Below, one piece after another: positions 6,119-12,589 of a stretch of DNA of 12,589 nucleotides. Positions within the stretch are counted from its first letter, which is position 1. The number at the start of each line of letters is the position of its first letter. Both the position numbers and the translations under genes were made by a program. The stretch spans positions 1 through 12,589 of the forward strand of contig SLPX01000424.1 of the NCBI GenBank assembly GCA_007131745.1, in the 5' to 3' direction. This DNA is from Myxococcales bacterium (lineage in GTDB: Bacteria > Myxococcota > Polyangia > HGW-17 > SLPX01). Under the pieces are notes generated by a model. That model was not told where the DNA came from. It saw nothing but the letters and a program-made list of their open reading frames with translations, and did not search any database.

Positions 6119-8290
6119 CTATTTCCCATCAGCAAGGGACACGGATTGGAGAAAACGCGAGAGAAACCGAGGGGTATCCCCTGATTCAGAAACAAGGGTG
6201 AAATAGTGAACAACAATGCATCCATCGACCTGTTTCCCCAAGCCGCGGACATATATGGAATGGATCAATTCCGTCTTTTCAACAATATATACGAATGATT
6301 TTTGAAGCCAGTCTTTTCCTGCATCAACCTTTAGATCTACGGAGTCGGTCGTTTCCAAAGCTTTGACGTCTTTCGCCTGGCGGCGGGCAATGCGTACTTC
6401 CTTGGAAAAAACATCCCGGCATCCATCCTGTACTCCAACTGTCCCCCCTGATTGAGGCCTTTCGGCCAGAATCAATCGCTCCCGTGACATGATATTATGA
6501 AATTCCCCGTATCCGGCCCTTTCTTCAACCGAGATCCAGGTCGCCGGTAGTTGGAACGTGACTTTCCCCAGTCGGAAAGACACCCAGGGGAGTTCACGGC
6601 CGTAATCCAACGCGACCTGCACACCGGCATAAAAGACCAAGAGAACTGCCGCTGCCGCCGCGAAGGATGAAACGCGCCGTTTCAGGGAAAAATTTCCCTT
6701 CCATGCCACCCCGCCCAAAACAGCACCTCCCACAAGCCCCCCGATGTGAGCCCAATTGTCGATCACCTTCATGTGAAGGCCGGGCAACAAGCTCAACCCT
6801 CCAAGAATAAGAAATATCGTTATCAGCGATTTTCTCCACGCATCGGGCCAACGACCTTTCCCCGCTCCAAGCGCGGTTACCATCGCCCCCAGTATTCCGA
6901 ATATCGCTCCCGAAGAACCCACGGACAAAGGCGCCTCCCCCAATGCGAACGATGCCGCACTCCCGACTGCACCCGCGACAATAAAAACAACTACATACAA
7001 GGATCGACCCAGGATCTGCTCCGCCATGCGGCCCAGGATGACCAGTACAAACATGTTGAGCGCCAGATGGACCCAATGTGCATGCAGAAAAACAGAAGAA
7101 ACCAGCCGATAATATTGGCCTCCCCTGACCGCTTCCTTCATGTTGGCGCCCCAAAGAATCAATGTCGCAGGATCCCCGGACCCTTCTCCAATAAGCTCCA
7201 TGCCAATCCACACGAGAACACACACAAGGATCAAGCAAACAGTCACCGGCGCGATTTTCAGAATATTGCCCCCCCTGACTCTGGGCAAAGATGCTTTCAG
7301 CTGTGCGCGATCCAGCACCTTTTCCGCTTGCTGAACAACTATCTCCAGCCCAAGACTCTCACTCGGAGCCTCGAAACCATCGAGTTCTTCAAGGTGGCGA
7401 GTCAATTCTTTTCGCACTGACCGGCCCTTGAGTTTGTCTAGAGCCTTGTTCAAAAGAGAGCGCGCTTCTTCCTTCTTGTTATTCATTTTCGCCCCGATGC
7501 CGAGCCACGCATATCTCGTACCTTGATCGGTTGTCTGGGCGAAACCACTCCTCGGTTTCAGCAACTCATCGAGTTCCCCGTACCTCCCGCAGAACGCAAG
7601 AAACATTATTCGAGCCTGGTCCAAAATTTCAGAGGCTGCACTATCCGACACACCAGGGCTGTCCTCGAGCAGCCCCATCACAGCGCTCATTTTTTCAATG
7701 TCCCCCGTTTCCCCGTATGCCCTGACCATTCCCGATGCCAGCGGAGGATGAAACGCCATGACCTCAGGAGGAAGGTTGTCCTCGAAATATTCCACTGCCT
7801 CCCGCCACCTTCTGTCGTACAAAAGCACCGACAAAAAGTGAATCTGGAGAGCTTTCCGCTCTATTCCGTCCCGTTTTTCGAGATCTTCCCCTATCTCCTG
7901 GAGTACTTTTTCAGCCTCGCCGCGCCTCACCCGTCTCATCGGCTCCAAGGCTTTTCGTATTCTTCCTACCTTTGCGCCGGGTTGAAGCAACTCCCTCAAT
8001 GCTGTAAGCCGAACCGCCAGATCCATTCTCTCCGCAAGGACCGCTCTTCGCGCAGCGCGATCGATAAAAGGAGGCAAGACCACCATGAAGACAAAAGCTC
8101 CTATGCTGACGAAACTCCACGCGCTCATGACATTGTCCGACAAGAGCAGCCAACCGGCCAAAACCAGATTAGCAGCCAGGAGCCCCATGTAGCCTCCCTG
8201 TTCCCGGTAAGAACGTCTCGCGGTGAACACAAGCACAACCAAATTGTTGAGCGCGACAATCCAAAGGCTCATTTCCAGGAAAAACCGCAA
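6119..8290 (-). CDS. Rhomboid-family intramembrane serine protease with N-terminal helical-repeat region and C-terminal exported domain
   Basis: About 723 residues from TTG 8290. This start has GAGGAG (8302-8297) 6 nt before it; an in-frame GTG at 8437 and ATG at 8272 lack such a site. Order: three predicted membrane helices (about 8-75); a long soluble alpha-helical region (about 80-330) with TPR-like pairing; a rhomboid domain (about 342-540); a further membrane helix (about 542-560); and a C-terminal domain of about 155 residues. Rhomboid marks are clear: HxxxN (His408/Asn412 in FLHAHWVHLALNMF), catalytic Ser460 in VGSSGAIFG, and catalytic His515 in DNWAHIGG. The enzyme cleaves membrane-spanning substrates within the bilayer. 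The C-terminal part opens with VTFQLPATW and alternates hydrophobic residues, recalling PsbP/DcrB-like folds; this is a guess. Rhomboids are usually 200-300 residues, so the flanking domains probably select partners. Independent of the convergent operon. Confidence 0.88.
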   Translation of the reverse strand: MRFFLEMSLWIVALNNLVVLVFTARRSYREQGGYMGLLAANLVLAGWLLLSDNVMSAWSFVSIGAFVFMVVLPPFIDRAARRAVLAERMDLAVRLTALRELLQPGAKVGRIRKALEPMRRVRRGEAEKVLQEIGEDLEKRDGIERKALQIHFLSVLLYDRRWREAVEYFEDNLPPEVMAFHPPLASGMVRAYGETGDIEKMSAVMGLLEDSPGVSDSAASEILDQARIMFLAFCGRYGELDELLKPRSGFAQTTDQGTRYAWLGIGAKMNNKKEEARSLLNKALDKLKGRSVRKELTRHLEELDGFEAPSESLGLEIVVQQAEKVLDRAQLKASLPRVRGGNILKIAPVTVCLILVCVLVWIGMELIGEGSGDPATLILWGANMKEAVRGGQYYRLVSSVFLHAHWVHLALNMFVLVILGRMAEQILGRSLYVVVFIVAGAVGSAASFALGEAPLSVGSSGAIFGILGAMVTALGAGKGRWPDAWRKSLITIFLILGGLSLLPGLHMKVIDNWAHIGGLVGGAVLGGVAWKGNFSLKRRVSSFAAAAAVLLVFYAGVQVALDYGRELPWVSFRLGKVTFQLPATWISVEERAGYGEFHNIMSRERLILAERPQSGGTVGVQDGCRDVFSKEVRIARRQAKDVKALETTDSVDLKVDAGKDWLQKSFVYIVEKTELIHSIYVRGLGKQVDGCIVVHYFTLVSESGDTPRFLSRFLQSVSLADGK

Positions 8291-8296
8291 TACGAT

Positions 8297-8302
8297 CTCC
8301 TC
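8297..8302 (-). promoter_or_regulatory. Shine-Dalgarno GAGGAG that selects a TTG start for the rhomboid gene
   Basis: A strong GAGGAG with a 6-nt spacer lies before TTG at 8290, six codons upstream of the first plausible ATG (8272). The ATG has no Shine-Dalgarno at proper distance. The longer GTG 8437 start would add about 49 residues without a ribosome site. Confidence 0.6.
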
Positions 8303-8465
8303 AAAAAACGCGGGAAAAACACACCCTTGAAACCGGCTGAATACAACTTTCAGGGGTTTGAATAATGGCCGAAATGCAGCGTTCGCGAAAACACCCGAGG
8401 ACGCAATTGAGCACAGAACTCCACGGTCACCATTCACAAACGGGTCAACAAGACACCATCCGGAG

Positions 8466-8936
8466 CTAGTCTGAAACGAACAGGCAAAGTCCGTGTTCCT
8501 CGGCTTCCTGTGCTCCTTCGTATAGGGCGCGCCACACTATCCGTTGCCTGCTCTCCATGATATCCAGATCCTCGGAGTAGGTGTCGTCTTCCTCTTCTTC
8601 TTCCACGCCGTCCGGATCATTGATATTCAGATCTTCAGCCACTTCTTCCAGAACCATCAAGAGAGCGTTCACGGAAGCCGCCCTGATACCCAGAATGTCC
8701 ATCCTCACATCAAAATCCATCGGAAGGTAGATATCAGCCGCCACTTCATGACCTTCCAGCCGATCCATGAACTCGGTGATAGCGTCTTCGTCGATCCCCG
8801 TGGCAATCGCACGTCCGGCAGACGCATCAGCCCCAGGAAGAGGATCGATTCCTTTCGCTTCCAACCCGTCTGCAAGCTCCTCCATTTCGTTTTCATCAAG
8901 TCGATCGCTCAACAAACCAATCTCGACACTCGGCAT
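8466..8936 (-). CDS. Small acidic protein of unknown function
   Basis: 156 residues; ATG 8936 preceded by GGAG (8946-8943) at 6 nt. Very acidic, with a run of five Glu then Asp-Asp near residues 113-119, and no signal peptide or membrane segment, so cytoplasmic. The first 110 residues look like a folded alpha/beta unit (DENEMEELADGLEAKG, MDRLEGHEVAADIY, LGIRAASVNALLMVLEEVAEDL), followed by an acidic linker and a short helical tail ending LCLFVSD. I do not recognise the family. It lies between the GltJ-like gene and the rhomboid gene, 175 bp from the latter, so it may share a transcript with the rhomboid gene or be separate. Confidence 0.75.
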   Translation of the reverse strand: MPSVEIGLLSDRLDENEMEELADGLEAKGIDPLPGADASAGRAIATGIDEDAITEFMDRLEGHEVAADIYLPMDFDVRMDILGIRAASVNALLMVLEEVAEDLNINDPDGVEEEEEDDTYSEDLDIMESRQRIVWRALYEGAQEAEEHGLCLFVSD

Positions 8937-8998
8937 ATACAGCTCCGTTCAATTTCGAGTCCAAGAAACAGATACAAATAGCCTTCAGGAATCACCAG

Positions 8999-9027
8999 TC
9001 TAAAACGATCATGGTACAAAAAGTCAA
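8999..9027 (-). promoter_or_regulatory. Candidate promoter for the acidic-protein gene
   Basis: On the minus strand TTGACT (9027-9022), 17 nt, then TTTAGA (9004-8999). The -35 matches 5 of 6 consensus bases; the -10 is poor. It would give a leader of roughly 55 nt before ATG 8936. Confidence 0.3.
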
Positions 9028-9030
9028 CCT

Positions 9031-9059
9031 AGAGAGAAAAGATTTTTTGGAGAATCTAT
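9031..9059 (-). terminator. Possible weak terminator after the GltJ-like gene
   Basis: Just after the stop at 9067, the minus strand reads AGATT, an 8-nt loop, AATCT, then a pyrimidine run TTTCTCTCT. The stem is only five AT-rich pairs, so this is a weak candidate at best. Confidence 0.2.
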
Positions 9060-9066
9060 AAAAAGA

Positions 9067-10917
9067 TCAATTCAGGAGAAACGGGTATGTAAACGTCTGG
9101 GAAGGTCTGGAAAATGAGGGAAACTTTGCGGAACGGACAGCAGCCGCGACACAGTTTCCGGTTGGAGTTCCGGAAAACTGGCCCGAAACTGTGGCTGATT
9201 TCACCCGGCCGTTGGAACCGGCCACGGTGACACTTACGTTCACTCTACCCGTAACCTTGAACTTGTCATAACAACGTCTCACCGCTCCCCTGATGGATCC
9301 CATAGCGGATCTGATATCACCAGCGGTCAGTGATTCCTTGCCGCTCGGTGCCGGTTTGGGTTTTGCAGCCTCCGTGGCCTTCTTTTTAGGAGCGGCACTC
9401 GCTCCCAACAAGCTCGCCAACGGATCATCCGCAGCAGAACTCTTTCTCGCGGAGGGTGTAGTCGTGGGAGTAGACGGACGAGTAGTCGTGGTAGAGGTAT
9501 CTTTCGTCTTGGCCGGAGGACGTCTCGAAGAGGGAGCAGTTGAAGGCGTTCTTCCGGCCGCACGAGCCTTGGCCGCTATCTTGGCTGCCTCGGATGCGTC
9601 GTCATCCTCTGCGTCATCGGTTTTTTCCGTATCCGCCTTGGCTTCTTCAGAATCAACCTTTTCTTCTTCTCCTTCTTCTTTAGCTCTTTCCGTGTCCTGT
9701 TCTTCTTTGTCCTTTTCCACAACAGCCGGAGTTTCTTTTTCAACCCCCTTTGCAATCTCCTCTTGCTTCGGAGGTGTTTTGTCATCACCCATTCTTATTA
9801 CAACGACAACACCCAACACCAAGACAGCTATCAAAAGGACTCCACCCAAAGCCAATACAGGAATAAGCCAACCGGGCCTATCAGAAGCCGCCACGGGCAT
9901 CAAAACAGGAGACGCCATTGGACTACTGAACGGACTGGGTACACTGATCCCCACACCTTCCGAGTCCGCGGATCCATCTCCCAGAGTTGAGGCCGCCATG
10001 GCACGGATATCCAGCAGACCGGAACCTTCAGACTTGGCTGAAGCTATCCCCGCGCCGGGACGCGCTCCGCCTCCTCCCAATCCGCTGGATCTGGCGGATC
10101 CCCCGCCGGTGGCAAGCGACTGGAGGTTGGAAAGAGAAAAAAGCACCGAGTTTTCATTTCTCTGTCCGGTCATAGCCGGCTGAGGAGAGTCATCTTCTTC
10201 CTCTTCGGGAAACAATGAATGACCGCCGCCCGCGGCCGGAGCGTTTCCGCCGGATGGTGCCGGCGAACCGAACAACTCACTGGATCCGGTCTGGGGCGCG
10301 GACGCCATGGAAGCATCTTCATGTGAGGGACTACCGAACAAGCCTCCTCCCGCTTCCTCGGTTCCAGCAGAGAACGAAGCCGCTGATTCCGGTTCCTGCA
10401 CGTCGGCCTGTTCGGACTCCATTGGTGGAGAACTCTCGGCCGTAACCGCGGGACTCGCCGCCATACCTCCGAACGGCGCGGCCGCTCCCTCGGAAAAGGG
10501 AGATTGAGCCGCCACGGTGGCATCTTCAAGATCCGAAAACTCTTCCACTCCCCCCAGCTTCACCCAATCAGCAAATCCCTCTCTCCATATAAAAGTCTCT
10601 ACATCTATTTCGCCTGCTGCAAACTTTTGGCGAACTTGCTCATCGGTCAAGGGCCCGACCTGTTCCCTGTCGATGACCACATGCCATCCGGCTTCTTCTC
10701 CACCGCCCTGCTGCTCGTCTGAAAAGCCCGAGTAATCGAAGACCCGCGTTTCTTTTTCGTCGAATCCACCCTCGGCTGCTGGGGCTGCCTGTTCCTGGGC
10801 TCCCTTTACCACGATGATGTGTCCGCACTTCTTGCACCGGATCTTGAAGACCTTTCCACGGACCTTTTCATCCGCGATGGAGTATTTCGTTCCACAATTC
10901 TCGCAGATGATTCTCAT
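9067..10917 (-). CDS. GltJ/AgmX-like protein: zinc ribbon + GYF_2 + membrane anchor + AgmX/PglI C-terminal domain
   Basis: 616 residues, ATG 10917 with GAGG 5 nt upstream. Domains in order: an MJ0042-type zinc ribbon at 1-38 (Cys5, Cys8, Cys28, Cys31); a GYF_2 domain at about 78-127 (GWHVVIDREQVGPLTDEQV...WREGFADWVKL); a low-complexity Ala/Gly/Ser/Pro linker at about 130-345 holding one hydrophobic motif, ENSVLFSLSNLQSLA, near 255-269; a single transmembrane helix at about 350-375; a Lys/Glu-rich then Thr/Ser/Pro-rich periplasmic spacer at about 378-525; and a C-terminal AgmX/PglI-type, TonB-C-like domain at about 527-616 with the conserved pair Cys549 and Cys589. In Myxococcus xanthus, proteins of this layout (GltJ/AgmX) link cytoplasmic regulators to the envelope gliding machinery. 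Whether this organism glides cannot be judged, because no other glt/agl genes are in view. The gene has its own promoter with an operator-like repeat. Confidence 0.85.
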   Translation of the reverse strand: MRIICENCGTKYSIADEKVRGKVFKIRCKKCGHIIVVKGAQEQAAPAAEGGFDEKETRVFDYSGFSDEQQGGGEEAGWHVVIDREQVGPLTDEQVRQKFAAGEIDVETFIWREGFADWVKLGGVEEFSDLEDATVAAQSPFSEGAAAPFGGMAASPAVTAESSPPMESEQADVQEPESAASFSAGTEEAGGGLFGSPSHEDASMASAPQTGSSELFGSPAPSGGNAPAAGGGHSLFPEEEEDDSPQPAMTGQRNENSVLFSLSNLQSLATGGGSARSSGLGGGGARPGAGIASAKSEGSGLLDIRAMAASTLGDGSADSEGVGISVPSPFSSPMASPVLMPVAASDRPGWLIPVLALGGVLLIAVLVLGVVVVIRMGDDKTPPKQEEIAKGVEKETPAVVEKDKEEQDTERAKEEGEEEKVDSEEAKADTEKTDDAEDDDASEAAKIAAKARAAGRTPSTAPSSRRPPAKTKDTSTTTTRPSTPTTTPSARKSSAADDPLASLLGASAAPKKKATEAAKPKPAPSGKESLTAGDIRSAMGSIRGAVRRCYDKFKVTGRVNVSVTVAGSNGRVKSATVSGQFSGTPTGNCVAAAVRSAKFPSFSRPSQTFTYPFLLN

Positions 10918-10920
10918 GAG

Positions 10921-10960
10921 TCCCTCTTTCTTGCTTTTGGGCCCACAAAATCCGGGCCCG
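10921..10960 (-). other. 5'-leader hairpin (GGGCCC...GGGCCC) before the GltJ-like gene
   Basis: On the minus strand CGGGCCC and GGGCCC (10960-10954 and 10944-10939), separated by a 9-nt loop, can pair as a 6-bp all-GC stem. It falls between the predicted transcription start and the GAGG ribosome site (10926-10923). No U-run follows, so it is not a terminator. It may stabilise the mRNA 5' end or affect translation initiation. Confidence 0.4.
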
Positions 10961-10973
10961 TGTTGTAAAAACC

Positions 10974-11003
10974 GAACGATTCATCATTATAATGGAATCG
11001 TTC
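10974..11003. promoter_or_regulatory. Inverted repeat GAACGATTC-N12-GAATCGTTC, candidate operator
   Basis: Two perfect 9-bp half-sites (10974-10982 and 10995-11003) are separated by 12 bp containing the palindrome CATTATAATG. One half-site lies in the promoter spacer, the other over the expected transcription start, so a dimeric regulator bound here would block RNA polymerase. The whole element could also extrude as a cruciform. The regulator is not encoded in this window as far as I can see. Confidence 0.55.
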
Positions 11004-11014
11004 ACCAATGGCAA
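10986..11014 (-). promoter_or_regulatory. Sigma-70-type promoter for the GltJ-like gene
   Basis: On the minus strand TTGCCA (11014-11009), exactly 17 nt, then a consensus TATAAT (10991-10986). The predicted start near 10979 gives a leader of about 60 nt that carries a GC hairpin and the ribosome site. Because CATTATAATG (10985-10994) is itself palindromic, a TATAAT also exists on the plus strand, but it lacks a matching -35 and has no gene to serve. Confidence 0.65.
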
Positions 11015-11100
11015 CAAGTTGGCCGCCCATAATCTCTTTTATGAACCACATGCCAACCAACACCGAAGAAGACCTGCGTGTGCCGTTTTTCTTTGTTGTT

Positions 11101-11113
11101 TGACAAATTGTCA
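11101..11113. repeat. Short palindrome TGACAAATTGTCA at the purA stop codon
   Basis: A perfect 13-bp palindrome (6 + 1 + 6) that includes the TGA stop of purA. The centre is too small for an RNA hairpin, so it is no terminator. It could be a protein-binding site or chance. Confidence 0.3.
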
Positions 11114-12418
11114 CGGGTGTTCGTTGGCCTGTTTTTCCAAAAACACTTCTTCTATGCACAAGCTCTGCGCTCGGTCGGGCCCAAGAGAGACAAGCCATAC
11201 CGGAACTCCCAGCATCGATTCGATAAATCTCAAGTAATTACGGGCTGCTTCCGGAAGCGCCTCCATGGAAAAACAACCGGACAAATCGTCCTTCCAACCG
11301 GGAAGAAATTCATAAACAGGTTTCACCCCGGATATCTTCTCAAATCCGCTCGAAGAGATATCCATCCGACTCCCTCCGAGTTCATAGGCCGTACATACGG
11401 GAATCTTTTCATATCCGCTCAGCACATCCAACTTCGTCACGGCCAATCCATCAACTCCGTTTAAGAAAACCGCCCTTTTCAAGGCAGGAATATCGATCCA
11501 GCCGCACCGTCTCGAACGTCCGGTGGTGGCTCCCACCTCTCCCCCCGCTGCTTGCAGTTTTTCACCCTCCTCGCCAAACAACTCGGTTGGAAAAGGCCCT
11601 TCCCCGACCCTGGTCGTGTATGCTTTTACAACACCCATCACCCGGTCGATTCGACTCGGTCCGATCCCGGCTCCTATGCACGCCCCCCCCGCAATAGTGG
11701 ATGAAGAAGTAACATAAGGATAAGTACCGAATCCCACGTCCAACAGAGAACCCTGAGCGCCCTCGAACAGGATATTCCGGCCGCTTTTGATCTCGCCGTC
11801 CAGGTACAGTTCGGCATCTCCCAGGAACGGTTCCAATATCCGGCTCCATTCCCGCGCCGCACTTACAACTTCTTCGAGTGAAAACTCAGGCCGACCAACG
11901 GCGGAAAGAATTGCGTTCGCCCGCTGGAGCGCCGGTGTTGCCGCAACCCTGAATTCTTTCATGTCTCTCAGCAATCCGGCCCATACACCCCGGCGGCCGA
12001 CCCGATCTTCGTACGCGGGACCGATTCCCCTCAAAGTGGTGCCAAGAGATCTCACCCCCTCCTCGTTTAAAGAATCCAGCGCCTTGTGATACGGCAAAAC
12101 AAGATTGCTGGCCGCACTGATCAAAAGTCGAGATCGGTCTTTAAGAAGGCCCAAATTTTCTGCCATTCGTATCTCTTCGACCAACTCTTCAGGATCCAAC
12201 ACCATCCCAGCTCCCAAAACGCACTTGCACTCAGGACGCAACATTCCGCTGGGCAAAAGGTGAAAAACAACCTTCGCTCCGTCTACAATCAACGTGTGGC
12301 CTGCATTCGCTCCGCCGCCGAAACGCACCACACAATCAGCCTCTTTCCCCAAGAGGTCCACCACCTTGCCCTTGCCTTCGTCTCCCCATTGCAGCCCGAC
12401 GACCACAACGTTAGCCAT
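11111..12418 (-). CDS. purA: Adenylosuccinate synthetase
   Basis: 435 residues, full length for the family (about 430). It makes adenylosuccinate from IMP, aspartate and GTP, the first committed step from IMP to AMP, in the cytoplasm. ATG 12418 has GGAGG (12429-12425) at 6 nt and starts the canonical N-terminus MANVVVVGLQWGDEGKGK; the open frame to 12460 (GTG) adds only a basic tail without a ribosome site. Seen: the GTP/phosphate loop GDEGKGK at 12-18 with catalytic Asp13, catalytic His41 in GGGANAGHTL, SLGTTLRGIGPAYEDR at 124-139 (IMP binding), ILFEGAQGSLLD near 216-227, and GATTGRSRRCGW at 296-307 (aspartate-binding loop) followed by TKLDVLSG. All key residues are present, so it should be active. 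It appears monocistronic here, separated from the next minus-strand gene by 193 bp with a separate promoter. Confidence 0.97.
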   Translation of the reverse strand: MANVVVVGLQWGDEGKGKVVDLLGKEADCVVRFGGGANAGHTLIVDGAKVVFHLLPSGMLRPECKCVLGAGMVLDPEELVEEIRMAENLGLLKDRSRLLISAASNLVLPYHKALDSLNEEGVRSLGTTLRGIGPAYEDRVGRRGVWAGLLRDMKEFRVAATPALQRANAILSAVGRPEFSLEEVVSAAREWSRILEPFLGDAELYLDGEIKSGRNILFEGAQGSLLDVGFGTYPYVTSSSTIAGGACIGAGIGPSRIDRVMGVVKAYTTRVGEGPFPTELFGEEGEKLQAAGGEVGATTGRSRRCGWIDIPALKRAVFLNGVDGLAVTKLDVLSGYEKIPVCTAYELGGSRMDISSSGFEKISGVKPVYEFLPGWKDDLSGCFSMEALPEAARNYLRFIESMLGVPVWLVSLGPDRAQSLCIEEVFLEKQANEHP

Positions 12419-12424
12419 TAATAA

Positions 12425-12429
12425 CCTCC
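12425..12429 (-). promoter_or_regulatory. Shine-Dalgarno GGAGG for purA
   Basis: GGAGG 6 nt before ATG 12418. It decides the purA start in favour of the canonical N-terminus rather than the in-frame GTG at 12460. Confidence 0.75.
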
Positions 12430-12451
12430 GGTTAGATTCCTTCTTCCGATT

Positions 12452-12476
12452 ACTGTTCACAAACAGAACGAACAGT
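12452..12476. promoter_or_regulatory. Inverted repeat ACTGTTC-N11-GAACAGT upstream of purA
   Basis: Perfect 7-bp half-sites (12452-12458 and 12470-12476) 34-58 bp before the purA ATG, with a second GAAC inside the spacer. The geometry suits a dimeric DNA-binding protein or a leader-RNA hairpin. The regulator is unknown; it does not match a site I can name. Confidence 0.4.
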
Positions 12477-12589
12477 CGTAAACTACATGAAATTCAAATA
12501 CATTACAGGGCGGTTTACGCCGCCGAATCGAGGTCAGCTTTACCAAAGATCTCAACCTTGTCAAAGAGAATAACCAATTTTCACGCAGC
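12477..12589 (-). promoter_or_regulatory. purA distal upstream region, weak promoter candidate and small GC hairpin
   Basis: No gene is visible here. On the minus strand a consensus TTGACA lies at 12564-12559, but the hexamer 16-17 nt on (TAAAGC/AAAGCT) is poor. A 5-bp hairpin GGCGG (12509-12513)/CCGCC (12520-12524) is followed on the minus strand by TGTAAT, which could be a -10 without a good -35. Transcription probably starts in this region, but I cannot place it. Confidence 0.3.

Noticed and set aside
6085..6132. CTGATGG...CCATCAG inverted repeat between convergent gene ends
   Set aside because: Only 7 bp with a 34-nt loop and no U-run; not convincing as a terminator and both arms lie at or in coding ends.
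7523..8365. 280-residue plus-strand open frame
   Set aside because: Antisense shadow of the rhomboid gene; no domain-like sequence.
9293..10183. 296-residue plus-strand open frame rich in Ser/Ala
   Set aside because: Antisense of the low-complexity linker in the GltJ-like gene; composition mirrors the coding strand.
10914..11051. Small minus-strand frame (about 38-45 residues) ending in an ATGA overlap with the GltJ-like start
   Set aside because: Tempting because of the overlap, but it has no properly spaced ribosome site, and the strong promoter lies inside it, so it would not be fully transcribed. Its plausible middle peptide is just the translation of the palindrome.

Overview
The window most resembles a chromosome segment from a Myxococcota-like ('deltaproteobacterial') lineage. 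Two genes point that way. One is a secreted protein built of the Cys-rich CGDG...ECDDG repeats known from myxobacteria. The other combines an MJ0042-type zinc ribbon, a GYF_2 domain, a membrane anchor and an AgmX/PglI-type C-terminal domain, an architecture like the gliding/adhesion protein GltJ (AgmX). Base composition is slightly GC-rich by eye, with AT-rich intergenic regions. No transposase, phage gene, tRNA, rRNA or CRISPR array is visible. The species cannot be named from this sequence.

Layout. Positions 1-800 (minus) hold the N-terminal 266 residues of the Cys-rich repeat protein, which runs off the left edge. A divergent AT-rich region of about 214 bp (801-1014) separates it from a plus-strand operon at about 1015-6096. 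The operon contains: (i) an isochorismatase-like cysteine hydrolase fused to a thioredoxin-reductase-like flavoprotein; (ii) an RlmN/Cfr-like radical SAM enzyme, joined by an ATGA overlap; (iii) an LplA-like protein that appears to lack the catalytic-lysine segment, after a 50-bp gap; (iv) a predicted lipoprotein, joined by a second ATGA overlap. It meets convergently, with a 22-bp gap, a block of minus-strand genes: a large rhomboid-type intramembrane serine protease (TTG start, about 8290-6119), a small acidic protein (8936-8466), the GltJ-like protein (10917-9067), and purA, adenylosuccinate synthetase (12418-11111). The last 171 bp are the purA upstream region.

How the genes fit together. 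The minus-strand genes look like separate units with their own upstream regions. The clearest regulatory element is a good sigma-70-type promoter for the GltJ-like gene, with an inverted repeat (GAACGATTC/GAATCGTTC) flanking its -10. The plus-strand operon is the best candidate for an undescribed system. It brings together a cysteine hydrolase, an NAD(P)H-flavin reductase, a radical SAM enzyme that keeps the RlmN methyl-carrier cysteine but lacks the resolving cysteine, a probably catalytically altered lipoate-ligase homologue, and a lipoprotein. The tight coupling argues for one shared pathway. Its chemistry (cofactor, lipoyl-like or RNA/protein modification) cannot be decided from sequence alone.
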